Origin: Clostridia bacterium
GTDB lineage: Bacteria; Bacillota; Clostridia; Oscillospirales; Acutalibacteraceae
Direction of reading: 5' to 3'
Length of the DNA stretch: 64,000 bases
NCBI GenBank assembly: GCA_017507805.1
Contig: JAFWAC010000015.1
Coordinates: 62,001-126,000 of the forward strand
Numbering within the stretch: the stretch's first letter is position 1; the number at the start of each line of letters is the position of its first letter. A model generated the notes under the pieces. The model was not told the DNA's origin. It worked only from the letters and a program-made list of their open reading frames with translations, and did not search any database. Below are positions 28,624 through 37,327 of this stretch, in pieces. A program made the translations under genes and the position numbers.

Positions 28624-30363
28624 ATGAAAAATTCAAAAAGACTAATCGCACTTGTCTTGTCTTTGAGCCTTTTGTTTTCAGTCTGCGGATGCAGAGAAAT
28701 TCGCTGGACAGCTAAAGACGATGAGATCGAATACTATTATACTACCTCTGATATTATAAACGAAGAGGAGACAAGTACATACTCATTCCCTTATGAAACA
28801 CTTGATGAAGCAGATTTTACTGTTTCTTCACATTTACCCGGCGAATTTGCACTTATTTCCCCGAATAGATTATCCTTAATTTGTAATTCTGTCAGACCTG
28901 AGTTTAAATGGAGTGTCTCGGAGTGGGCAGAGAGCTATATATTGATAGTGGAACAGTATGACAGTAAAACTCAAACATTTAATGAATTGTTCAGGGAAAG
29001 CGGAATTGAAACAACAACCTATACCGTCAAGCGTGACCTTCCCGAATCCGAGATATTGAGATGGTGTGTTGTTGCTCAGAATAAATACGGAAAGAAATAC
29101 TCCTCAGGTGTAAACGATAATTATTATGAGGCTTTTATTTCGTATGTTGATTCTAAGAATCATCCTGCAACGGCCGGTATGGATTTTAAATTTGATTATA
29201 AAATTTCCCGAGAGGTTTTGTGTAATTATCTTTCAAGAGCTGTTACCGCTGCAGACGATTTAACTTTTTTAAGCTTAGATAACCTTAAAAGCATATCTAT
29301 TTTAAACAATGTTTTATATACGGGTGCTAAATATGTAAGCCGTGCGGGATGTGTTTGGACTCCGCGAATGAAGGAAATAAATTCAATGCCGGGACAAAAA
29401 GAATTTATAGCGCTTGCTCATAAGTATGACCCCGATATAATTTTTGAGGCTTGTCTTTTTGAGAATGTAGATGGAAATGTAAACGAAATTCCCATTCCCG
29501 ATTGGGTTTTCCGTGCATTTGGACTGACACCTGAAAAACGCAATTTCAATTTTGGTAAGATTGTTCATTCCGGTTCAACTATACCGGATATGACAAAGCT
29601 TGAAGCTCAAATGCTCTTTTATTACCGAGGCACATTATACATTGATGCGGGATATGAGGCATTCCATATGGGACAGATTGATATTATTTCTTCAAAGGAA
29701 TACGGCACTTGGGAGTGTACGGCTAAAGTATTCAATATGCTGCGTGATTATGCTAATAAAAACGCGCGCCGCCATTTTATCCTGATAAATGCGCATACAC
29801 CTTATAACGATAATAAATCGTATGTAAGCACATTAGATAATAAGCTTATCTATGATTTTATCTGCTTCCCGCTTCGAGCAACCACAAACGAGAGCACTCC
29901 TCACCCGCCTTCAGCAAATAAACCGCAAACACAGTATTTGAAGGTTGGAAACGGCGATTCGCTGTTTGGCAGGGCTTTTGGAGGCGGAATGACACATTCG
30001 GGTTGGTATGCTGAAACCTTGCCTTATTATATTGAGTTTGATAATGCTTCTAATACCAATGGTTTGTTGGATATTCCAACGCCTAATATTGCAGTAAACT
30101 GGGGCAGAGACGATATAGGATGGTTTGCTTCGCAGCCTGCCTCGTATCGCTCATATTGGCTGGATTATGCTTATAGCTGGCTTAAAGAGCTGAAAAACGA
30201 ATATAACGAGGATGCTTTCGTTTGTATGCCGATTTTCCGCCCCGCAACGCCGTATGGTTATACATCGCGTACTTTTTATGATGCATCTTGCAATTTATTA
30301 TCTTCAAATGGTTATTCTGATATATTTGCGATTCGTGATATATGGATTAAAAATAACAGTTAA
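28624..30363 (+). CDS. lipoprotein with Fn3-like and unrecognised candidate glycosidase domain
   Basis: The 579 residues start with a lipobox LFSVCGC and a linker. A fibronectin III-like domain (about 65-170; RPEFKWSVSEWAESYILIVE) is followed by a 390-residue domain shared with the proteins at 33716 and 48108. Invariant blocks in the latter are NYLSRAVT, GAKYVSRA, FEACLFEN, GYEAFHMGQ, RRHFILINAHTPY, HSGWYAETLPYYIEFDNA and DDIGWFASQ. Conserved Glu residues at strand ends suggest a (beta/alpha)8 hydrolase, but I know no family with this pattern. The ATG at 28624, one base after the previous stop, is the start; longer frames run into the preceding gene. Confidence 0.7.
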   Translation: MKNSKRLIALVLSLSLLFSVCGCREIRWTAKDDEIEYYYTTSDIINEEETSTYSFPYETLDEADFTVSSHLPGEFALISPNRLSLICNSVRPEFKWSVSEWAESYILIVEQYDSKTQTFNELFRESGIETTTYTVKRDLPESEILRWCVVAQNKYGKKYSSGVNDNYYEAFISYVDSKNHPATAGMDFKFDYKISREVLCNYLSRAVTAADDLTFLSLDNLKSISILNNVLYTGAKYVSRAGCVWTPRMKEINSMPGQKEFIALAHKYDPDIIFEACLFENVDGNVNEIPIPDWVFRAFGLTPEKRNFNFGKIVHSGSTIPDMTKLEAQMLFYYRGTLYIDAGYEAFHMGQIDIISSKEYGTWECTAKVFNMLRDYANKNARRHFILINAHTPYNDNKSYVSTLDNKLIYDFICFPLRATTNESTPHPPSANKPQTQYLKVGNGDSLFGRAFGGGMTHSGWYAETLPYYIEFDNASNTNGLLDIPTPNIAVNWGRDDIGWFASQPASYRSYWLDYAYSWLKELKNEYNEDAFVCMPIFRPATPYGYTSRTFYDASCNLLSSNGYSDIFAIRDIWIKNNS

Positions 30364-30401
30364 GGAGGATAATGATAACATAATAGCATAATTTAATCCG
30401 T

Positions 30402-30428
30402 TGGATAAAAGCGGTTTTCCGTATAATT
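30402..30428 (+). promoter_or_regulatory. possible weak promoter before the dockerin protein
   Basis: TTGGAT (30402-30407) and TATAAT (30423-30428) are separated by 15 bp. The spacing is suboptimal and no TGGCA boxes are present, so read-through from the operon upstream may be the main source. Confidence 0.25.
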
Positions 30429-30482
30429 GCGATTTGTGAAATATGAGAAAAAACATATAAATTTATAAGGAGGCTAATATTT

Positions 30483-32585
30483 ATGAAAAAAATCTTATCC
30501 TTGGTTTTATCTTTTGCATTAGTCTTAAGTTTATTTACCGGTATAGTAGCTGTTAGGGCAGATGAGTCAAATAAGCTTGTCGCAGGAGCAGAGGACACTA
30601 TATCAGTAGATACAACAAACACAGGCGCTCAGCTTTTCCAAGATGGAGATAGATATTCGTTCAATAAAGCTGCCGTTACATCACTTGCTGAAATTACCAA
30701 CGGTGTGTGCGCAGTTCAGGTAGCCAACACTTGGCGTTGGCCTGAAAGCTGGTGTACTTTCTATGACGAGGTTGTTTCATATGGCTCTTGGGTATATTCT
30801 CCAAACGCATGGGCAAATATGGAGGTTCCCGTAATAACCTATAACACCGCTGCAAACACAAAGGTATCATTTAAGCTTGCTTTGCGTGATCCGGTAGCTT
30901 CTTGGGACAATATTTCTATAAAGGTATCTTATGGAAATGAAGCAGCTTATACACCGTCTTCCGATTACCTTTCTTATACAGAAAAGGATTATCCTTGTGC
31001 AAAGGGAACTATGAAAGTTCGCAGCTATGAGCTTATCGTTCCGAAGGATGGAAAGCTTATAATCACACTTCCTACCGCCGCAACCCTTTCTGACAATACA
31101 GTAGCAGCTAATTGGGGTCAGCCGGGAGATGCATTTGTTCATTCCTCCGCGCTTCTTATTCCTGCAACTGCAACTAAATATGTATCTGCTGCAAACGGTC
31201 TTACCGCAGGTTCGGCAGACGAGTTAATCGTGGATACAACGAACACAGGCGCTCAGCTATTCGGTGATGCTGATAGATATTCATTCAATAAAGCTGCCGT
31301 TACATCACTTGCAGAACTGACAAACGGTGTGTGCGCAGTTCAGGTATCTAACACTTGGCGTTGGCCTGAAAGCTGGTGCGATTTCTATAACGAGGTTGTT
31401 CCATATGGCTCTTGGGTATATTCTCCAAATGCATGGGCAAATATGGATGTTCCTGTAATAACCTATAAGGTATATGCTGGTACAAAGGTATCTTTTAAGA
31501 TTGCATTGCGTGATCCGGTAGCTTCTTGGGATAATATTTCTATAAAGGTTGCTTATGGAAACGAAGATGCGTATGTGCCGTCCTCTGAATACCTTTCTTA
31601 TGCAGAAAAAGATTATCCTTGCGCAAAGGGAACTATGAAAGTTCGTAGCTATGAGCTTATTGTTCCAAGCAGCGGAAAGCTTATAATCACACTTCCCACC
31701 GCTGCAACCATTTCTGACAACACGGTAGCTGCTAACTGGGGTCAGCCCGGAGATGCGTTTGTTCATTCATCGGCGCTCCTTATTCCTGCATCTGCTGAGG
31801 TATGTTATCTGAATGCAGGTGTATCGGATTCCTTAACAGTAGATACATCAAACGCAGGTGCTCAGCTTTTCACTGATGCAGATAGATATTCATTCAATAT
31901 GTCCGCTGTTAAATCATTAGCTGACACATCCGGCGGTGTATGCGCAGTTCAGGTAGCCAGCACTTGGCGTTGGCCTGAAACTTGGAGTAATTTCTATGAT
32001 GAGGTTGTTCCGAGCGGCACCTGGGTGTATTCTGCAAACGCATGGGCAAATTCTACCATTCCTGCTATAACATATAGAGTAATGGCAGGCACAAAGGTTT
32101 CGTTTAAGATTGCATTGCGTAAGCAGGCTGCATCCTGGGATGATGTTTTGATAAATGTTTCCTACGGTGGGGCTGCATACACACCGTCTGAATATTTCCT
32201 TTCTTACACCGAAAAGGAATACGCCTGCACAATCGGAACTATGAGTGTTCGTAGCTATGATCTTATCGTTCCGAGCACAGGAAAGCTTACAATCACTCTT
32301 CCGACCGCTGCATCCATTCAAAGCAATACTCAAACTGCTTGGGGTCAGGATCCTAATGCGATTGTTCATTCCGGCGCGCTTCTTATTCCTGCATCTGCAA
32401 TAGAGTGTGTGATTGGCGGCGACTTAAATCATGACGCGGCTCTTAATGCTGCTGACCTGGTTGCTTTCAGCAAAATGCTTTTAGAAAACGAGGCTTACGA
32501 TTCGGCTGACCTCAACTCCGATAACAATGTTAATATCTTAGACTTAATTCGTCTCAGAAAGATATTAGCTACAATGCCTCAGTAA
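30483..32585 (+). CDS. secreted dockerin protein with three tandem unknown domains
   Basis: The 700 residues comprise a signal peptide (1-26, ending around AVRADE), three tandem copies of the roughly 200-residue domain (about 35-230, 241-438, 443-640) and a C-terminal type I dockerin (about 644-698). The dockerin has two calcium loops, DLNHDAALNAADL and DLNSDNNVNILDL, each followed by a helix. Domain hallmarks are NTWRWPESW, GSWVYSPNAW, TKVSFKxALRDPVASWDN and VRSYELIVP. Dockerins attach secreted enzymes or binding proteins to cohesins on a scaffold; no cohesin is present in the window. There is no catalytic domain, so a binding or structural role is inferred. Shine-Dalgarno AAGGAGG. Confidence 0.82.
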   Translation: MKKILSLVLSFALVLSLFTGIVAVRADESNKLVAGAEDTISVDTTNTGAQLFQDGDRYSFNKAAVTSLAEITNGVCAVQVANTWRWPESWCTFYDEVVSYGSWVYSPNAWANMEVPVITYNTAANTKVSFKLALRDPVASWDNISIKVSYGNEAAYTPSSDYLSYTEKDYPCAKGTMKVRSYELIVPKDGKLIITLPTAATLSDNTVAANWGQPGDAFVHSSALLIPATATKYVSAANGLTAGSADELIVDTTNTGAQLFGDADRYSFNKAAVTSLAELTNGVCAVQVSNTWRWPESWCDFYNEVVPYGSWVYSPNAWANMDVPVITYKVYAGTKVSFKIALRDPVASWDNISIKVAYGNEDAYVPSSEYLSYAEKDYPCAKGTMKVRSYELIVPSSGKLIITLPTAATISDNTVAANWGQPGDAFVHSSALLIPASAEVCYLNAGVSDSLTVDTSNAGAQLFTDADRYSFNMSAVKSLADTSGGVCAVQVASTWRWPETWSNFYDEVVPSGTWVYSANAWANSTIPAITYRVMAGTKVSFKIALRKQAASWDDVLINVSYGGAAYTPSEYFLSYTEKEYACTIGTMSVRSYDLIVPSTGKLTITLPTAASIQSNTQTAWGQDPNAIVHSGALLIPASAIECVIGGDLNHDAALNAADLVAFSKMLLENEAYDSADLNSDNNVNILDLIRLRKILATMPQ
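30585..32398 (+). repeat. three in-frame tandem repeats of about 600 bp
   Basis: Copies begin near 30585, 31204 and 31811. The first two share long identical runs at DNA level, including the stretch around NTWRWPESW and GSWVYSPNAWANM, which points to recent duplication or gene conversion. The third is more diverged. Confidence 0.75.
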
Positions 32586-32618
32586 GCTACTTGTAATAAT
32601 TATTTAGTATAATAAAAT

Positions 32619-32678
32619 GAACCCTCTATATTTCTAACCTTTACTTATCGGTGAAAGGGAAAGAAATAAAGAGGGTTC
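32619..32678. terminator. bidirectional terminator between the dockerin gene and araC-type gene
   Basis: A long stem (GAACCCTCT plus a further AT-rich part, one mismatch) joins 32619-32635 to 32662-32678 between convergent genes, with T-rich flanking sequence. Confidence 0.65.
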
Positions 32679-32687
32679 TTATTACTT

Positions 32688-33548
32688 TCAGGCGTCTAAA
32701 TGTCTGAATTTTTTTCTATATGCTAAAGGTGATTGGCTTATTTCGGATTTAAATAATTGCGAAAAATAATAAACATCGGAATATCCGACTCTTGAAGCGA
32801 TTGTTTTTATTTTATCGTCTGTGTTGATGAGGAGGTCTTTGGCGATATCCAATCGTACTGTAATGATTTTTTTGTTGATTGTTATTCCGGTTTCTTCCTT
32901 ATAGCGGCGGGCGAGTGTGCGATAACTTACATTGAGTATGTCTGCTATTAATTTCGGACTGATATTTTCGGCAAAATATTTTTCTATATATAGATCGGTT
33001 TGATATACAAGTATTTGTGAAAAGGAGGAGGGCTTATTCGAAAAATCAATTTTTTCTTTGCAAATATCGATAATCCAATTCCAGACACCAAGTAAATTTG
33101 CAAAGTTGGATTCATGTGAAATGTTTTCAAGAAGACATTCCAATTTCATATCGTTGGATATGTGTTGTTTTTTGGAGAAAAGCTCATTGATTTGATCGTA
33201 AAGAACTCCGTTTTGGTATAAGCGTTCCAGCTTAAATCTTATACATATCTGCAAAGAAAGGTTGTCCTCGTGAGGATAGTGTGAGTGTACTATCCCCGGA
33301 GAAAGCAAGAGAGAGTCATTTTTATTCAAAGTGATTTTATTGTCCTGTAAGGAGGTGCCGAAACTACCGTCAATTATAAAAAGGAATTCATACCACGGAT
33401 GACTGTGCTTGGGTACAAACCAATCAAGAATATCATAATTGACTAAGTGAACATCGAGAATAGTTATGCTGGCATCCTGAAAAGATATTGGTATCATCAG
33501 AAGCTTAGTTAATTCGCTGGAAATTTTTTCAGCAACTGTATTATTCAT
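32688..33548 (-). CDS. AraC-family transcriptional regulator, likely activator of the element's glycan regulon
   Basis: The protein has 286 residues. The N-terminal half is a cupin sensor (HSHPWYEFLFIIDGSFG; about 30-110) and the C-terminal 100 residues hold the two AraC helix-turn-helix motifs (ISPKLIADILNVSYRTLARR; IKTIASRVGYSDVYYFSQLF). The Phe-Ser-Gln-Leu-Phe-Lys ending is canonical. It is the only regulator encoded in the glycan part of the element. It is divergent from the long operon and its promoter lies beside operator 4. AraC proteins bind paired direct repeats about 21 bp apart, which is exactly the TGGCA spacing seen four times. Confidence 0.9.
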   Translation of the reverse strand: MNNTVAEKISSELTKLLMIPISFQDASITILDVHLVNYDILDWFVPKHSHPWYEFLFIIDGSFGTSLQDNKITLNKNDSLLLSPGIVHSHYPHEDNLSLQICIRFKLERLYQNGVLYDQINELFSKKQHISNDMKLECLLENISHESNFANLLGVWNWIIDICKEKIDFSNKPSSFSQILVYQTDLYIEKYFAENISPKLIADILNVSYRTLARRYKEETGITINKKIITVRLDIAKDLLINTDDKIKTIASRVGYSDVYYFSQLFKSEISQSPLAYRKKFRHLDA

Positions 33549-33566
33549 TTAAATCACCAATTTATA

Positions 33567-33595
33567 TTATAAAAAAAACAAATCAAAAAGTCAAT
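33567..33595 (-). promoter_or_regulatory. promoter of the AraC-type gene
   Basis: Minus-strand TTGACT (33595-33590) and TATAAT (33572-33567) are separated by 17 bp. Operator 4 starts only 15 bp upstream, so the regulator could control its own synthesis. Confidence 0.65.
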
Positions 33596-33609
33596 ATCTC
33601 AGCAAAACA

Positions 33610-33674
33610 TGGCAAAAAAACATAAAAAAATGGCAGTTATCTATATTGTGAATAATTGTAGTATTTGATAAAAT
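33610..33674 (+). promoter_or_regulatory. regulon operator-promoter 4 (before the 21-kb operon)
   Basis: TGGCA boxes start at 33610 and 33631. The -35 TTGTGA is at 33646-33651, followed by a 17-bp spacer and an extended -10 TGATAAAAT (hexamer 33669-33674). The operon driven from here appears to run to 54832, because gaps are short and no terminators are seen. Confidence 0.8.
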
Positions 33675-33715
33675 ATTATAGGATTAAAAGCCAATATTGG
33701 TGGAGAGTGATATTA

Positions 33716-36700
33716 ATGAGGAGAATTTTATCCTTGGTTTTGTCTTTTTGTTTGGTTCTTACCCTTTGCAATGGTATGGCAACTGCACAGGCAGAGGATT
33801 CTGCGGAAAACTTACTCAATGCAGAAGCATCAGATTTTCTGATAGTAGACACAGCAAACACAGATGCTCAGCTTTTTTACGATGAGGACAGGTTATCTTA
33901 TAATAAGTCTGCTGTAACATCCCTTGCAAAAATAACAAACGGTGTATGTGCTGTAAGAGTAAGTAACACTTGGCGTTGGTCTAACCAAGCAGATTTTTAT
34001 ACCGAGGTCGTTTCAAGCGGAACTTGGGTATATTCTGCAAATGCATGGGCAAATATGGATGTTCCCGTAATAACCTATAACACCGTTGCAGGTACAAAGG
34101 TATCCTTTAAGCTTGCTATGCGCAAGGAAATCACTTCTTGGGAGGATGTCTCAATAAAGGTTTCTTACGGTGACGAAGCCGCGTATACACCATCCTCAAA
34201 TTTCCTTTTTTATACAGAAAAGGATTATAGCTGTGACTTTGGAACTATGAATGTTCGCAACTATGAGCTTATTGTTCCGAGCAACGGAAAGCTTATAATC
34301 ACACTTCCCACTGCCGCAAAAATCAAAGAAAAAGCAACCGTATTGAATCCTGATCCCACCGCGTTTATACATTCCTCAGCACTTCTTATTCCCGCAACTG
34401 CTACAGCAAGTAATATAACCTATATCGGCGCAGGCGATGAAGATGTTATTCCGGCGGATGCTTTGGGCTGGAACAGAGGATTTTCTACCAAATACGGATA
34501 TTTAGGCGGCGCTGCTCATCTGGGGAAGGTTAGCCTTACTGACGGTTGGCTTTGGGGCAATCCGTGGGGCAATCCATCCTATTTAATTCCTGAGCTTAAT
34601 GAAAACAAAGTTTTCAAGATTGACGGAAACAATGAATTCAGCCTTACCTATAATGTAAAAGCAGGAACAACCCTGGTTATACCGGTTGTTATGAAAAGTG
34701 TTATTTGGGATGCACTTACAGATGAAAATGATTTGAAATTCAATGTAGATGATTCCACAGGTTATAAATCAGTTACCCCCGAATATATTGAAACCTCCGC
34801 AAAATGGTCGGATAGCGATACCATTAAAATTGTAATGCGTAAATATGTTATTCGTTGCGAAAAGGCTTCTATTGTTAATATCACTATTTCTACCGAAACA
34901 TTAAACCTAATGATAACAGCCGCAGGCACGATTAACGGTGCTGCATTAAGCTATTTAGAAAATGGCGGAGCATTTGTTTGTCCGGCATACGGTTTAGAAA
35001 AGCTCCAAAACGATGTTATAACCAATAACGGAAACGGAACTTCAATCCATAATTATTATTATCAATCAAATGCCGTTTCAAGTGAAGTCTTTGCTTATAA
35101 TGACGGTATAGCAATCTCACAGATTACTAACGATTGGCATTGGTTTATCTCGGATAACCGTTTCTTCAGCGATGTTGCCGAAAATGGTAGTTATGTATAC
35201 TCGGTTGCATATAACCGTGATATTACACCTGAGCTTTATTATGCATTCGACAACGCATCGACCGTAAGCTTTAAGGTGGGTATAACCGAGGGCGTTGCAT
35301 CTTGGGATGATGTTAAGGTTGAATATTCTGCAAACGGCAGTAGTTGGCTTCCCACCCAAATCCGTTGGCGCACGGATAGCTTCAGCACAAGCAGAGGCAA
35401 CGGAACACAGTTCCCGATTAATGTTCGTTTCTGCGAAGCTAATATTCCCACAGCAGGATATTTGAGAATTTCATTGCCAAACGGAAATACTGCCGCCACA
35501 AATTGGAATAAAGAAATTAATGATAATAACCAGCTTCTGGGATATAGCTTGTTTGTAACAGGGGTTACCGCAAAGGAAGGTTGCTATGTTACAGGTGACT
35601 TGAATAACGATTCAAAGCTTACCGCCGCTGATTTGGTGGCTTTGAGCAAAATGCTGTTGAATGGTGAGGAAAATATTGCGGGTGAATTAAATTTTGACGG
35701 AGCTGTTGATATCAGAGATTTAATTCGTCTTAAGAAGCTGTTATCAAATGTAAGCATGTCATCATTTTCGTTGCTTGCTACCTCCGGCGATGAACTTTTT
35801 GTTGAAGCAGAAAACGCGCAGTTTACATGGAGCAGCTGTAGCACTGCAGATAATTATATTCTGCAGATACAAAGGTTAGATGAGGAAACCTCCATTTTTG
35901 AGGATGATTTGATTGTCAACGAAATTTCCGAAACAGAATATACAACAAATCAGGAAAATATGCTCTCTGCGGATTCGATTTATCGTTGGCGTGTTTTTGC
36001 TTGCGCCGGAATGAATAGTATTCTTGGCAATGGGGAGGGAAAAGATAAGGAAGGTTGGAATTATTTTTACACCTTATATGATAACGGGGGAAGCAGTGTC
36101 AACACAGGTCTTGATTTTGAATTTGACGGTTCTATTTCAAAAGAGGTTCTTTGTAATTATCTCTCCAGATCTGTTACTATGACAGGTGAAGATAATGTCC
36201 TTTATTATGAGGATTTTTCTTATGAGGGACTCGCGAGAAAAAGGGACATCCTTTACTCGGGCGCAAAATACATAAGCAGAGCCGCGGCTGTCTGGAATCC
36301 CACAATCACAGAAATAGAGCGTTTTGATAATCAGAAAAACTATATGGCTTCGGTTCATAATTATGATGATGAAATTATTTTTGAAGCTTGTATCTTTGAA
36401 AATATTTCCCGTGATGTTGAGCAGATTCCCGTACCCTCATGGGTTTTTGAAGCTTTTGGAAAGACGGTTCAAAATCGCAATTTTGATTTTGATGCTATGG
36501 TTTCGGGCGGAACAACACCCGATATTTCCAAAATCGAGACACAGATGTTTTTCTATTATAGGGCATGCAAATATATTGATATTGGCTATGAAGCCCTCCA
36601 TTTCGGACAAATTTTGCATATTGCCGCAAATGATTATAATTATGCGGCAACAACTAAAGTGTTCAATATGATAAGAAGCTATGCCAAAACCCACGCTCGC

Positions 36701-37297
36701 AGACATTTTGTATTAATAAATGCCCATACTCCATACGGTACTTCAAGTAAGCATAAATATATCGGAACAGATAATCTGGCGCTTTTTGATTTTTTGGTTT
36801 TCCCAATTCGTGCAACCACAGAGGAAACCGAATCGCATATGCCGTCCGAGGAAAATCCGCAAACCCAAATTTTAAAGGTTGGCAATCTTGATTCAATTTA
36901 TAAAAGGGCACCGGGCGGAAAAACACATTCCGGTTGGACGGCGGAGCATCTTCCTTATTTTGTGGAGCTTGATAATGCCGGTGTTTCCAATACAGACCAC
37001 AGCAAGCCGACACCCGAGATGGCACTAAGCTGGGGCAAGGATGATATAAGTTGGTTTGCATCCCAACCTGATAATTACAGGAGATATTGGCTCGAGTACG
37101 CTTATAATTGGATTGATGCTTTGGGTGAGGGAGGATATCTTTGTATGCCTCTTTACAGACCGGCAACATCTGCAGATATTGAGCTTCAGGGCAATTATTA
37201 TGTTGCTTCACTTAGTTATCTTTCAGCAAATGCTACATCCTTATCGGATATAACCTCCATTAAAAATATATGGAAAAAAAGTAAGGATCTGAAATAA
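33716..37297 (+). CDS. secreted multidomain protein: binding-type domains, internal dockerin, candidate glycosidase
   Basis: The 1193 residues are arranged as signal peptide (1-30), one clear copy of the 200-residue domain (about 40-225), a divergent copy (about 240-430), another clear copy with DWHW and GVASWDDV (about 440-610), a type I dockerin (about 624-680; GDLNNDSKLTAADL and GELNFDGAVDIRDL), a Fn3-like domain (about 690-785), and the candidate hydrolase domain (about 800-1190) with FEACIFEN, GYEALHFGQ, RRHFVLINAHTPY and DDISWFASQ. A dockerin in the middle of a protein is unusual. The ATG at 33716 follows GGAGAG and lies downstream of the -10; the longer frame starts at the -10. Confidence 0.78.
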   Translation: MRRILSLVLSFCLVLTLCNGMATAQAEDSAENLLNAEASDFLIVDTANTDAQLFYDEDRLSYNKSAVTSLAKITNGVCAVRVSNTWRWSNQADFYTEVVSSGTWVYSANAWANMDVPVITYNTVAGTKVSFKLAMRKEITSWEDVSIKVSYGDEAAYTPSSNFLFYTEKDYSCDFGTMNVRNYELIVPSNGKLIITLPTAAKIKEKATVLNPDPTAFIHSSALLIPATATASNITYIGAGDEDVIPADALGWNRGFSTKYGYLGGAAHLGKVSLTDGWLWGNPWGNPSYLIPELNENKVFKIDGNNEFSLTYNVKAGTTLVIPVVMKSVIWDALTDENDLKFNVDDSTGYKSVTPEYIETSAKWSDSDTIKIVMRKYVIRCEKASIVNITISTETLNLMITAAGTINGAALSYLENGGAFVCPAYGLEKLQNDVITNNGNGTSIHNYYYQSNAVSSEVFAYNDGIAISQITNDWHWFISDNRFFSDVAENGSYVYSVAYNRDITPELYYAFDNASTVSFKVGITEGVASWDDVKVEYSANGSSWLPTQIRWRTDSFSTSRGNGTQFPINVRFCEANIPTAGYLRISLPNGNTAATNWNKEINDNNQLLGYSLFVTGVTAKEGCYVTGDLNNDSKLTAADLVALSKMLLNGEENIAGELNFDGAVDIRDLIRLKKLLSNVSMSSFSLLATSGDELFVEAENAQFTWSSCSTADNYILQIQRLDEETSIFEDDLIVNEISETEYTTNQENMLSADSIYRWRVFACAGMNSILGNGEGKDKEGWNYFYTLYDNGGSSVNTGLDFEFDGSISKEVLCNYLSRSVTMTGEDNVLYYEDFSYEGLARKRDILYSGAKYISRAAAVWNPTITEIERFDNQKNYMASVHNYDDEIIFEACIFENISRDVEQIPVPSWVFEAFGKTVQNRNFDFDAMVSGGTTPDISKIETQMFFYYRACKYIDIGYEALHFGQILHIAANDYNYAATTKVFNMIRSYAKTHARRHFVLINAHTPYGTSSKHKYIGTDNLALFDFLVFPIRATTEETESHMPSEENPQTQILKVGNLDSIYKRAPGGKTHSGWTAEHLPYFVELDNAGVSNTDHSKPTPEMALSWGKDDISWFASQPDNYRRYWLEYAYNWIDALGEGGYLCMPLYRPATSADIELQGNYYVASLSYLSANATSLSDITSIKNIWKKSKDLK

Positions 37298-37327
37298 ACT
37301 ATATTTTTAGGGTGAGATTTACAGATT

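Noticed and set aside
17913-33674. The four TGGCA-containing segments as ends of an insertion sequence
   Set aside because: They are all in one orientation, each lies directly before a gene, and they carry fixed -35 and -10 distances, which fits promoters and not transposon ends.
33665-33715. Longer N-terminus for the secreted multidomain protein
   Set aside because: It overlaps the -10 box of operator 4 and would put residues in front of a normal signal peptide.
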